Of a DNA stretch of 53,511 nt, positions 17,425 through 25,598 are shown one piece after another. Source of the DNA: Bacteroidota bacterium (GTDB lineage: Bacteria; Bacteroidota; Ignavibacteria; Ignavibacteriales; Melioribacteraceae); contig JAHJTX010000324.1 of the NCBI GenBank assembly GCA_018829545.1, positions 1 to 53,511 on the forward strand, given 5' to 3'. The position numbers and the translations under genes are program-made. Numbering within the stretch: the first letter of the stretch is position 1; each line of letters opens with the position of its first letter. Below the pieces are notes generated by a model that had not been told where the DNA came from, did no database searches, and worked only from the letters and a program-made list of their open reading frames with translations.

Positions 17425-18759
17425 ATGAAATTACCTTTAGTAGCAATATTAGGGCGTCCGAATGTTGGCAAATCGACCTTGTTCAATAGATTAACAAAAA
17501 GTAAAACCGCTATAGTAGATGACGAAAGCGGAGTTACGCGCGATAGAATTTACGGTGAAGCTGAATGGAATGGAAGAGAATTTAGAGTTATTGATACTGG
17601 CGGATATGTGCCTGATTCCGAAGATTTGTTTGAAGTGGCAATTAGAGAGCAAGTTGAGTTTGCAATTGAAGAGGCGGACGCGCTTTTATTCATTACCGAC
17701 GGCAGAGTTGGAGTTACTCCATTCGATAAAGAAATTGCCGGATTGCTCCGAAAGTCGCAAAAACCGGCATACGTATTAGTAAATAAACTAGATAACACAG
17801 AACAAGGTTTGAATAAATCAGAGTTTTTTGTTCTGGGGTTGGATTACGTTGAGGACATTTCAGCTTTAAATGGTAGAAATCTTGGAAATATTCTTGACGA
17901 TTTGGTAAGCAAACTAAATTCTCCTGAGGATTTATACGACTCAGATCTGAGACTTAGAATCTCGATAATCGGCAGACCAAATGTGGGTAAATCTTCTTTA
18001 ACAAATGCTCTGCTTGGAATAGATAGGAGCATCGTAACCAATATTCCCGGAACAACGCGCGATTCGATTGATTCGGTTCTAAAATATTACGGAGAGGAAA
18101 TAGTTTTAGTAGATACTGCCGGTTTGCGCAAAAGGACTAAAATTAAAGAAAACATAGAATTTTACTCCAATGTTAGAACTTACCGCGCTATTGCAAATTC
18201 AGATGTTTCAATCCTGCTTCTCGATGCGGAACAGGGATTGGAAAATCAAGATCAAAAAATTATTGAGGAAGCTGTACGGAGAAGAAAAGGACTTATAATT
18301 GCGGTAAACAAATGGGATTTGATTGAAAAGGATACAAAGACGGCAAAAAAATTTGAGGACAGTATTCACTTCTTATTGGGCAATATAGACTATGTGCCGG
18401 TAATGTTTATTTCTGCCTTGAGTAAACAAAGAATTTTTAAATTAATCGATTTAGCGAAACAGATTGAAAGTGCGCGAAAAGTAAAAGTTCCGACAAGTAA
18501 GCTGAATGATGAAATATTGCCTGAAATACAGAGGACCCCACCACCTGCCGCTCCAAACGGGAAAGAGATAAAAATTAAATTTGTAACTCAAGTTGGCGAG
18601 AAATATCCCATATTTCTATTTTTTGCAAGTCATTCAAAACATATACCTAATTCTTACAGAAGATTTTTAGAAAAACTCATTAGATCGAAATTTGGATTTG
18701 CCGGCGTTCCGATGACTATTAGTTTTAAAGACAAAAATCCGGAAGATGAATTGAACTAA
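17425..18759 (+). CDS. der: Ribosome-assembly GTPase Der (EngA)
   Basis: An essential GTPase for 50S subunit maturation, with two tandem G domains and a KH-like C-terminal domain. The first G domain has GRPNVGKST, DTGGY and NKLD. The second has GRPNVGKSS, DTAGLRKR and NKWD. The C-terminal part (about 355-440) includes KFVTQVGEKYPIFLFF and RSKFGFAGVPM. The 444-residue length is typical. A TATAAT at 17413-17418 close to the ATG could give a nearly leaderless transcript; no convincing -35 was seen. The next gene starts one base after the stop. Confidence 0.97.
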   Translation: MKLPLVAILGRPNVGKSTLFNRLTKSKTAIVDDESGVTRDRIYGEAEWNGREFRVIDTGGYVPDSEDLFEVAIREQVEFAIEEADALLFITDGRVGVTPFDKEIAGLLRKSQKPAYVLVNKLDNTEQGLNKSEFFVLGLDYVEDISALNGRNLGNILDDLVSKLNSPEDLYDSDLRLRISIIGRPNVGKSSLTNALLGIDRSIVTNIPGTTRDSIDSVLKYYGEEIVLVDTAGLRKRTKIKENIEFYSNVRTYRAIANSDVSILLLDAEQGLENQDQKIIEEAVRRRKGLIIAVNKWDLIEKDTKTAKKFEDSIHFLLGNIDYVPVMFISALSKQRIFKLIDLAKQIESARKVKVPTSKLNDEILPEIQRTPPPAAPNGKEIKIKFVTQVGEKYPIFLFFASHSKHIPNSYRRFLEKLIRSKFGFAGVPMTISFKDKNPEDELN

Positions 18760-18760
18760 G

Positions 18761-20110
18761 ATGGCAGCGAAATTAAATATTGTTGTAGTAGGTGGGAATG
18801 CAGCCGGTCCGGCAGCCGCGGCAAAAGCAAAGCGGGTTAATCCGTCTGCGGATGTTTCTCTCTACGAAGCCGGCGAGTTTATTTCTACGGGCACATGCGA
18901 ACTTCCTTATTTAATTTCAGGGCACATAAAAAATTATCGTGATATTGTTTTTTTTAGTCCGGAATCTTTTTTCGAAAAGAAAGGCGTTCGAGTTTTTACC
19001 ATGCACTTAGTTGAGAGGATTGATAGAAAAAATAAAATCATCCTTATCCGAAGCCTCATGGATCAAATTCTTATCGAGAAAAGTTATGACAAACTGATTT
19101 TAACTACCGGTTCATCTGCAAAAAAACTTCAATCAGTCTCATCCGAACTTGCAAATGTTTTTTCTTTTAAAACGGTTTCCGATTTTATAAAAATTGAAAA
19201 GTACAGAAAGGAAAATTCCGTAAACAATGTGCTGATAATTGGCGCAGGATATATTGGACTGGAAGCGGCAGAGAATTGTAAACTATCCGGCATGGAAGTT
19301 ACGATAATAGAAAAAGAAAAAAATCCCATGCCTTCCGCAGGAATAGAACTGCAGGAATTAATAAAAAAAATACTTGCTGACAATAGAATAGAATTTTATG
19401 GAAATAGCGAGAATCCTGAATTTATAATTTCGGGAAATAAAATTGCTTCCTTAAAAATTGACGGATGGAAAAAACCCGTTGATCTTGCGCTGCTAAGTTT
19501 AGGAGTGGAACCAAACAACATTCTTGCTCAGTCTGCCGGATTGAGTATTGGTAAAAACGGCGGGCTACTCACGGACAATAAATTGAAGACGAGTGACCCA
19601 AATATTTTTGCGGCTGGTGATAATATTGAAGTGAAAAATTTTCTTACGAATAATTATGATTATATGCCTCTTGCCGGCTTAGCTCATAAATACGGCCATA
19701 TCGCTGGTGAAAATGCCGCGGGAGGAAATGCTTTTGTTTATAATGAAGTAAAAAATGCCGCATTTAAGTTATTCGATAATACCATTGCTGGAGTCGGATT
19801 AACTAAAAACGAACTTGAAAACATGCGTATCAAACATTCAGAAGTTTATTCGGTTCTGCCTAATCTTGTTAAAGTAATGCCGGAGAGCAGAAATACTTTT
19901 GCGAAAATTTATTACAATCCTGAAAATAGAAGAATTTTTGGCGCTGAATTTTTAGGCGGGAACGAAGTAATTGGATATGCCGATTTAATTTCCGCTTTTA
20001 TACGCAGCGGAATAACTGCCGACAAATTGAAAGACGTTAATTATTCATATACTCCGCCTTGCGCTCCTTTTGTGAATATACTATCTGCGCTGGGTAGAAA
20101 AATAAATTGA
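18761..20110 (+). CDS. FAD/NAD(P)-dependent CoA-disulfide reductase-like oxidoreductase
   Basis: A 449-residue pyridine-nucleotide-disulfide oxidoreductase of the CoA-disulfide reductase/NADH oxidase group. The FAD-binding motif is VVVGGNAAGPAAAAKAK near the start. The single redox cysteine sits in STGTCELPYLISG (C46), the position used by CoA-disulfide reductases. The NAD(P) motif is LIIGAGYIGLEAAE and the second FAD motif is DPNIFAAGDNIE. The dimerisation domain ends with YTPPCAPFVN. It may reduce CoA or another low-molecular-weight disulfide; bacillithiol is worth testing because bshC lies elsewhere in the window, but substrate cannot be read from sequence. It abuts der and is followed by upp after 7 bases. 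Confidence 0.85.
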   Translation: MAAKLNIVVVGGNAAGPAAAAKAKRVNPSADVSLYEAGEFISTGTCELPYLISGHIKNYRDIVFFSPESFFEKKGVRVFTMHLVERIDRKNKIILIRSLMDQILIEKSYDKLILTTGSSAKKLQSVSSELANVFSFKTVSDFIKIEKYRKENSVNNVLIIGAGYIGLEAAENCKLSGMEVTIIEKEKNPMPSAGIELQELIKKILADNRIEFYGNSENPEFIISGNKIASLKIDGWKKPVDLALLSLGVEPNNILAQSAGLSIGKNGGLLTDNKLKTSDPNIFAAGDNIEVKNFLTNNYDYMPLAGLAHKYGHIAGENAAGGNAFVYNEVKNAAFKLFDNTIAGVGLTKNELENMRIKHSEVYSVLPNLVKVMPESRNTFAKIYYNPENRRIFGAEFLGGNEVIGYADLISAFIRSGITADKLKDVNYSYTPPCAPFVNILSALGRKIN

Positions 20111-20117
20111 GGCACAC

Positions 20118-20744
20118 ATGAAAAATTTAATTATTGTAGATAATCCGCTGATTAAGCGGGATTTAACTTACTTAAGGGATAAGGAAACAAGGGAATATCA
20201 ATTTAGGTTGGCTCTTAGAAGAATTGCTTACTGCCTGGCAATAGAAATAAGCAACTCATTTAATCTGGAGGAATCAGAAGTCGAAACCCCACTGGAAATA
20301 ACTACCGGATATAAGCTAAATCAGCAAATTGTTTTAGTGCCGGTTTTAAGAGCGGGTTTAAGTTTAGTCAACTCTTTTATTGAAATGATTCCGCAAGCAA
20401 AGGTTGGGCATATTGGATTACAGAGAGACGAAAAAACATTGCTGCCTATTGACTATTATTACAAAACTCCCAAAAACATGGATATATCAAAAGTGATTGT
20501 TCTTGACCCCATGCTTGCCACGGGAGGCAGCGCTTCTGCTGCATTTACATATTTAAAAAATAGAGGCGCAAAAGATTGCACTTTAGCCTGTTTAATTGCT
20601 GCACCGGAAGGCGTTAAAAAAATGGAATTAGATCATCCTGACGTTCCGGTTTATACGGCTACTCTTGATAGAGGGCTTAATGAAAACGGCTATATCGTTC
20701 CCGGATTGGGTGATGCTGGAGATAGAACATTTGGCACGTTATAG
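20118..20744 (+). CDS. upp: Uracil phosphoribosyltransferase
   Basis: Pyrimidine-salvage enzyme converting uracil and PRPP to UMP. The 208-residue protein has the family length, the PRPP-binding loop VIVLDPMLATGGSASAA, an uracil-binding C-terminal region DRGLNENGYIVPGLGDAGDR and the N-terminal NPLIKRDLTYLRDK. Its 3' end overlaps the downstream TPR gene. Confidence 0.96.
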   Translation: MKNLIIVDNPLIKRDLTYLRDKETREYQFRLALRRIAYCLAIEISNSFNLEESEVETPLEITTGYKLNQQIVLVPVLRAGLSLVNSFIEMIPQAKVGHIGLQRDEKTLLPIDYYYKTPKNMDISKVIVLDPMLATGGSASAAFTYLKNRGAKDCTLACLIAAPEGVKKMELDHPDVPVYTATLDRGLNENGYIVPGLGDAGDRTFGTL

Positions 20745-21735
20745 TTTATTAATCCTTTTATTCTGTTCTACTTTTCTATTTTCACAAAAGTATCCCAACA
20801 AGTCAGTTGACTCTGCTTTGAATAGAGGGCTGCATCAAATTGTGAATCAAGAATTTCATTCTGCGAAAAGAACTTTTGAAAATCTTGATAGAAATTTTCC
20901 AAAACTGCCGTTCGGTAAAATATATTTATGTGCTGTAGAAATTACTAAGTCCGAAGCTTTTGGTACAGAGCCGGACAAAGTTTACATTGATTCTCTTTTC
21001 CGCTCTGCGGATGACTTAATAAAAAAAAATTTTAGTGCAGACAAGAAAAATATTTGGAGTAACTATTTCTCCGCTCTTTTAAAAGGATACAGAGCGTATT
21101 ACAATGCACTTCAAGGGGATTACTTTGCTGCACTTTCAGAAGGGCTGGCTTCAATTTCATTATTCGAAGAATGTCTTAAAATTGACTCCGCTTTTTATGA
21201 AGCATATACGGCGCTTGGAACATATTTGTACTGGAAAAGCGAAAAGACGGAAATGTTCACATGGCTGCCTTTCATTCATGATGAGAGAGAGCAGGGCATA
21301 GCAATGTTAAGAAAAGCAACTGAACATAATGGTTACAATAACTTTACCGCATCTTATTTTCTAATATGGATTTTAGAAAATGAGGGATTGTACGCAGAAG
21401 CTCTAAAAGTTGCAGAAAATATGGTGCATCAATTTCCTAATTCCCGTTTTTTCCGTTATGGCTACGCACATTTGTTGACTAAATCTGAAAGTAAAAAGGC
21501 AGCCGCAGAATTCCAAAAATTGCTTCGACGGGCAAAATCCGATAATGATAGGTACAACCAAGTTGTGGCTATTCAAAGATTGGCGGAGTTGTACTTCGCC
21601 TCCGGAGATTATGAGAAGGCAAAAAATCTATGCGATGAAGCTCTGTCAATTGATGGTTTTTCAGAATATACAAAATCAAAATTGTCTTACAGATTAAACA
21701 AGTTGGAAGAGATAAGAAAATCTTTAGCAAAGTAG
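20731..21735 (+). CDS. Exported TPR-repeat protein, unknown role
   Basis: About 334 residues, with a signal peptide (ARYSLLILLFCSTFLFSQ) followed by alpha-helical repeat pairs typical of tetratricopeptide repeats (for example YYNALQGDYFAALSEGLAS, EAYTALGTYLYWKS and ELYFASGDYEKAKNLCDEA). I chose TTG 20731: GGAG at 20718-20721 lies nine bases upstream and the resulting n-region is short and basic. ATG 20713 is the alternative but gives an acidic start (MLEIEH). Either way the gene overlaps upp in another frame by 14-32 bases, implying translational coupling. The partner and function are unknown. Confidence 0.75.
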   Translation: MARYSLLILLFCSTFLFSQKYPNKSVDSALNRGLHQIVNQEFHSAKRTFENLDRNFPKLPFGKIYLCAVEITKSEAFGTEPDKVYIDSLFRSADDLIKKNFSADKKNIWSNYFSALLKGYRAYYNALQGDYFAALSEGLASISLFEECLKIDSAFYEAYTALGTYLYWKSEKTEMFTWLPFIHDEREQGIAMLRKATEHNGYNNFTASYFLIWILENEGLYAEALKVAENMVHQFPNSRFFRYGYAHLLTKSESKKAAAEFQKLLRRAKSDNDRYNQVVAIQRLAELYFASGDYEKAKNLCDEALSIDGFSEYTKSKLSYRLNKLEEIRKSLAK

Positions 21736-21743
21736 CTGCCGCC

Positions 21744-21772
21744 TTGACTTACTGTATTTAATTTGTTATTAA
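21744..21772 (+). promoter_or_regulatory. Candidate sigma70 promoter for the rel/spoT gene
   Basis: TTGACT (21744-21749), a 17-base spacer and TATTAA (21767-21772) lie just before the rel gene. A TATAAT at 21780-21785 is an alternative -10 but lacks a good -35. Confidence 0.4.
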
Positions 21773-21800
21773 ACAGCATTATAATTATCCCTTTTATTAA

Positions 21801-23972
21801 ATGGACGTTAACGAACCCAAATATCAAAAAATGTTGACAGAGCTTATAGAACTCTGCAAAAAAAATCTGCCCAAAACTGATGCAGTTCTGTTGACAAAAA
21901 GTTTTAATATGAGTTTCGAAGCTCACAAAAATGATCTTCGAGCTTCGGGTGATCCATATTTTCTTCATCCCTACGAAGTTGCGCTCATTATTGCAAGAGA
22001 AATTCCGCTGGATCATATTTCTGTTATTGCAGCATTACTGCATGATGTTGTGGAGGATACAGAATTTAATCTGGATATTATTAAAAAGGAATTTGGAAGT
22101 GAAGTTGCCGAAATAGTTGATGGTGTAACAAAAATCAGCGGATTATTTTCAGGTTTAGAAATTACACAAGCGGAGAATTACAGAAAATTACTTCTGTCAA
22201 TGGTTAAAGACGTAAGAGTAATTTTAGTAAAATTTGCCGACCGGCTCCACAATATGCGAACACTTGATTTTGTTCCTCCGGTAAAACAGCGAAGAATAGC
22301 AACAGAGACTTTGGAGATTTATGCGCCATTCGCTAATAGATTCGGACTTGGCCGCGTTAAATGGGAACTCGAAGATTTGGCGTTCAAATATTTGAACAAA
22401 CCTGCATACGAAGACCTCGCAAAAAAAATAAAAAGTAAAAGAAAAGAGCGTGAAGCCCTGATAGCAAAGTTTATGTCGCCGGTTGAAGCGAAACTTAAAG
22501 AATATAAACTCGATTTTGAAATGGGAGGCAGACCCAAGCATATTTATTCTATCTATAAAAAAATGTTGAATCAAAATACAACTTTTGAGTTTATTTATGA
22601 TTTGCTTGCCATTCGAATTATTCTTGAAAGCAACGACCAGAATGATTGCTACTATGTTTTGGGAGTGACTAATCAATTATATAAGCCGATTGGCGACCGT
22701 TTTAAAGATTACATTTCAATTCCAAAGAAGAATAATTATCAGTCGATTCATAATACGGTTTTTGGTCCGGAAGGAAAACTTTTTGAGGTTCAAATACGTA
22801 CTAGAAAAATGCACGAGATTGCTGAAAGGGGTGTCGCCGCACACTGGAAGTATAAGGAGCATCTGCATAACAACGATTCGGAACTTGAAGATTGGGTAAA
22901 CTGGGTTCGCGATATTTTTGAGAATGCATCGAAGAATGAAGCAACAAAGGAAATTCTTGCCAGTTTTAAATTGAATCTCTATCAAGACGAAATTTATGTA
23001 TTTACTCCGAATGGTGATTTGAAGCGGCTGCCGTTGAATTCAACTCCGGTAGATTTTGCTTTTGAAGTTCACAGTAATGTTGGACATCATTGCATTGGCG
23101 CTAAGGTTAATGGTAAAATTGTTCCTTTAGATACAAGACTGAATAGCGGCGATCAGGTTGATATTATTACTTCCAAAAATCAGCATCCAAATAGAAGCTG
23201 GCTTCAGTTTGTGCAGACGCATAAAGCAAAATCGAATATCCGAAAGTATATAAGCCGCGAAGAGGAAAAAATTCTTGAAGCCGGTAAGGAAATTTGGGAG
23301 AAAAAATTAAAGAAATATAAACTTTCATTCAATCACGAGGATGTAAATAAACTCGCAAGAAAATTAAAGTTCGATAATCTTTCACAATTTTATAAAGCAA
23401 TTGTTCAGAACACACTCAATCTGGATGAATTGCTTAATCCGCCTGAGGAGCATGAATCCAAGCAGTCCAACGAACTTCAATTTGAAAGTTTTGCAGAAAT
23501 AGCAAGAACTTCTTCCGGAGATCTTCTGGTTGAGGGCGAACACAAAGGTATTGAGTATATGTATGCTAAATGCTGCTCTCCGATTCCGGGAGATCCAATA
23601 ATTGGGTACATCACAATCGGGGAAGGTATAAAAGTTCACCGCAAGGATTGCAAAAATTTACTGAATATGATCAAGCACGGTGAGCACAAACTTGTTCCCG
23701 TTAACTGGCCTCAAGATGCTGGCAAGTATTTCGTTGCCGGAATTAATATCAGCGGGGAGGATAAGCCCGGCTTGTTGAACGAAATTTCTAATTCTATAAC
23801 TACGTATAAGAATACAAATATTAAATCCGTAAACATATCTTCAAATGATTCAGTGTTTTCGGGAACAATTACTGTTTACGTTTCTGATCTCGATCACTTA
23901 AATCGGTTGATTGAACGCTTAAAAAAGAGCATTGGAATTTATTCTGTAAAAAGATTTGTAGTGGGACCTTAA
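21801..23972 (+). CDS. Bifunctional (p)ppGpp synthetase/hydrolase, Rel/SpoT type
   Basis: Stringent-response enzyme of 723 residues with the full long-RSH order. The HD hydrolase domain has LLHDVVEDT (H81-D82) and KFADRLHNMRTL. The synthetase domain has YDLLAIRI, the RFKD motif at residues 300-303 (RxKD type, typical of bifunctional enzymes), YQSIHNTV and VQIRT. The TGS domain has VFTPNGDLKRLP. A Cys-containing conserved domain has AKCCSPIPGDPIIG, and a C-terminal ACT domain begins near VAGINISGEDKPG. All expected hydrolase and synthetase motifs are present. ruvX starts at the base after its stop codon. Confidence 0.96.
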   Translation: MDVNEPKYQKMLTELIELCKKNLPKTDAVLLTKSFNMSFEAHKNDLRASGDPYFLHPYEVALIIAREIPLDHISVIAALLHDVVEDTEFNLDIIKKEFGSEVAEIVDGVTKISGLFSGLEITQAENYRKLLLSMVKDVRVILVKFADRLHNMRTLDFVPPVKQRRIATETLEIYAPFANRFGLGRVKWELEDLAFKYLNKPAYEDLAKKIKSKRKEREALIAKFMSPVEAKLKEYKLDFEMGGRPKHIYSIYKKMLNQNTTFEFIYDLLAIRIILESNDQNDCYYVLGVTNQLYKPIGDRFKDYISIPKKNNYQSIHNTVFGPEGKLFEVQIRTRKMHEIAERGVAAHWKYKEHLHNNDSELEDWVNWVRDIFENASKNEATKEILASFKLNLYQDEIYVFTPNGDLKRLPLNSTPVDFAFEVHSNVGHHCIGAKVNGKIVPLDTRLNSGDQVDIITSKNQHPNRSWLQFVQTHKAKSNIRKYISREEEKILEAGKEIWEKKLKKYKLSFNHEDVNKLARKLKFDNLSQFYKAIVQNTLNLDELLNPPEEHESKQSNELQFESFAEIARTSSGDLLVEGEHKGIEYMYAKCCSPIPGDPIIGYITIGEGIKVHRKDCKNLLNMIKHGEHKLVPVNWPQDAGKYFVAGINISGEDKPGLLNEISNSITTYKNTNIKSVNISSNDSVFSGTITVYVSDLDHLNRLIERLKKSIGIYSVKRFVVGP

Positions 23973-24413
23973 TTGATAATCAACGACTCAAATCAAAATA
24001 TTGAAAGATTTTTAGCTATCGATTATGGCGAAAAAAGAGTAGGACTTGCCATTACAGATCCGTTAAGAATTTTTGCCTATCCTCTTGAGACATTTTTAAA
24101 TGATAATAACTTTTGGAAGCGATTAAAAAAAGTTTTTGATTCATACAATATTGTGAAAATAATTATTGGATATCCGTTTAAAGAAAATGGCGAAAAATCT
24201 TCAAGCACAAAATTGATAGAGGAATTTGCAAAAGAATTGCAAAATAAAACTTCTATTCAAATTGAATTTTACGATGAGCGATATTCATCTGAAATTGCCA
24301 GACAAAGAGTAATTGAATCTGTTAGTTCCAAGAAAAAGCGCAGAGATAAGGGGCTTATTGATAAAAACGCCGCCGCGGTTTTTCTTCAAGATTATCTCTC
24401 GGAAATGAAGTAA
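23973..24413 (+). CDS. ruvX: Putative pre-16S rRNA nuclease / Holliday junction resolvase-like RuvX (YqgF)
   Basis: An RNase H-fold nuclease of 146 residues. Motifs are FLAIDYGEKRVGLAITDP with the first catalytic Asp, IIGYPFKENGEKSS, and EFYDERYSSEIA with the conserved Glu, plus a final Asp region near KNAAAVFLQDYL. The start appears to be TTG 23973, directly after the rel stop, so translation is probably coupled; an internal TTG at 24000 is possible. The BMC promoter follows it. Confidence 0.9.
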   Translation: MIINDSNQNIERFLAIDYGEKRVGLAITDPLRIFAYPLETFLNDNNFWKRLKKVFDSYNIVKIIIGYPFKENGEKSSSTKLIEEFAKELQNKTSIQIEFYDERYSSEIARQRVIESVSSKKKRRDKGLIDKNAAAVFLQDYLSEMK

Positions 24414-24427
24414 AACGCTTTTTATAA

Positions 24428-24456
24428 TTGACATTTTTAGCTTATTAAGCTATTTT
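24428..24456 (+). promoter_or_regulatory. Strong sigma70-like promoter of the BMC shell operon
   Basis: A perfect TTGACA (24428-24433), an ideal 17-base spacer and TATTTT (24451-24456) lie 36-64 bases before the first shell gene. This is the best promoter match I found in the window. Confidence 0.65.
24438..24452. promoter_or_regulatory. Palindromic operator candidate in the BMC promoter
   Basis: TAGCTTA-T-TAAGCTA is a perfect 7-bp inverted repeat around one central base. It fills the -35/-10 spacer and reaches the -10, a classic repressor position. No regulator gene is adjacent, so the protein that would bind it is unknown. Confidence 0.5.
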
Positions 24457-24491
24457 CAGTGAGATTATTAACCAAATTTTGGAGCAATTTT

Positions 24492-24773
24492 ATGACACTA
24501 GATGCACTCGGAATGATCGAAACAAAAGGGCTAGTTGGTTCTATCGAAGCTGCTGATGCAATGGTAAAAGCAGCAAAAGTAGAATTGATTGGTAAAGAGA
24601 CTATTGGCGGTGGTTATGTAACCGTAATGGTTAGAGGCGATGTAGGCGCCGTTAAAGCAGCTACTGATGCTGGCGCAGCCGCAGCTCAGCGCGTTGGAGA
24701 ATTAATTTCTGTTCACGTCATTCCACGTCCTCATTCCGATGTTGAACTCATTTTACCTAAACGTTCCAAATAA
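24492..24773 (+). CDS. BMC-H hexameric microcompartment shell protein
   Basis: A 93-residue single-BMC-domain (pfam00936) protein very close to PduA/EutM/CcmK-type hexamers. It has [21 protein letters not shown], the strand [19 protein letters not shown] and the C-terminal [16 protein letters not shown]. The pore loop reads KETIGGGY, with glycine where PduA has the pore serine. GGAG at 24481-24484 lies seven bases before ATG 24492, so this start is preferred over an upstream in-frame GTG at 24459. It forms the flat facets of a protein shell. It is followed by a second, extended shell gene eight bases later. Confidence 0.96.
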   Translation: MTLDALGMIETKGLVGSIEAADAMVKAAKVELIGKETIGGGYVTVMVRGDVGAVKAATDAGAAAAQRVGELISVHVIPRPHSDVELILPKRSK

Positions 24774-24781
24774 GAGGAACC

Positions 24782-25537
24782 ATGCAGTTAGCTCTAGGTT
24801 TAATTGAGACCAAAGGATTAATTGGCGCCATTGAAGCTGCTGATGCTATGGCAAAAGCAGCAGACGTAAGAATATTAAATAAAGAGAAAAGCACCGGGGC
24901 TCTGGTTACAATCAAAATTGTCGGTGAAGTTGCGGCAGTTAGAGCAGCAGTTGATGCAGGATGTGCGGCGGCTTCTAGAATCGGGCAGCTTGTTTCATCC
25001 CACATTATTCCTCGTCCTCATGATGATATTGATTTTATCCTTGAACAAAATACTTTAATTTCTTTTCCAATTTCTCCGAACGAAAAAGCGAAGAAGAAAA
25101 AAGAAAAGGAAGTTGAAATTGAAGAATCGGTTTCTGTCGCTGAGGTCGAAGTTAAAGAGGAAATATTAGTCCCTTCTGTTGAAGAGCAAGTTGTCGAAGC
25201 TAATATACCGGACAGCGTTAAAGATGATTTTGAAATTGAACTCGAGTTTGAGGAAGAAAAACCTAATGTGAAGGGTTTAGATCATCTTGAGAAGTTAAGA
25301 GCCGAGGCAAAAAAGGAATTGGACTCCGGTGAGTTTGATATTGAGCAAGAAAATGAAGATGATGATTCTGGTGATGAAGCCGAGTTAACCGAGCTTCCAG
25401 CTTTTGAAGAATTAGAAAAATTGAATGTACACGAGTTAAGAAAAATGGCAAGAAGTTTCTCCGCTTTTCCTATAAAGGGAAGGGAAATTTCTAAAGCGAA
25501 TAGAGGGACGCTGCTGGATTTCTTTAAAGAGTTATAA
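24782..25537 (+). CDS. BMC-H shell protein with long acidic tail and Rho_N/SAP-like end
   Basis: Residues 1-90 form a BMC-H domain (LGLIETKGLIGAIEAADAMAKAA, VTIKIVGEVAAVRAAVDAG, HIIPRPHDDIDFIL). The pore loop KSTGAL differs from the first shell protein. After it comes a linker of about 110 residues, first lysine-rich (KAKKKKEKE) then strongly acidic. The last 45 residues (FEELEKLNVHELRKMARSF..ISKANRGTLLDFFKEL) resemble the Rho_N/SAP helix-extension-helix fold used in nucleic-acid binding. The tail could recruit cargo, DNA or a scaffold; this is inference. Total length is 251 residues, far above the usual 90-100. An AGAGGAA ribosome site precedes ATG 24782. A terminator follows. Confidence 0.92.
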   Translation: MQLALGLIETKGLIGAIEAADAMAKAADVRILNKEKSTGALVTIKIVGEVAAVRAAVDAGCAAASRIGQLVSSHIIPRPHDDIDFILEQNTLISFPISPNEKAKKKKEKEVEIEESVSVAEVEVKEEILVPSVEEQVVEANIPDSVKDDFEIELEFEEEKPNVKGLDHLEKLRAEAKKELDSGEFDIEQENEDDDSGDEAELTELPAFEELEKLNVHELRKMARSFSAFPIKGREISKANRGTLLDFFKEL

Positions 25538-25561
25538 GAATTATTGAACTCTTCAAAAATT

Positions 25562-25587
25562 ACTACACAATCCGTGGAGTTTTTTTT
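25562..25587 (+). terminator. Intrinsic terminator of the BMC operon
   Basis: A 7-bp stem with one mismatch (ACTACAC, 25562-25568, with GTGGAGT, 25574-25580) has a five-base loop AATCC and is followed by a run of eight T (25580-25587), then more T-rich sequence. Confidence 0.6.
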
Positions 25588-25598
25588 ATTTTTAACCC

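Noticed and set aside
22224-22676. 150-codon minus-strand frame inside rel/spoT
   Set aside because: It overlaps the conserved synthetase domain of a clear RSH gene and has no recognisable domain.
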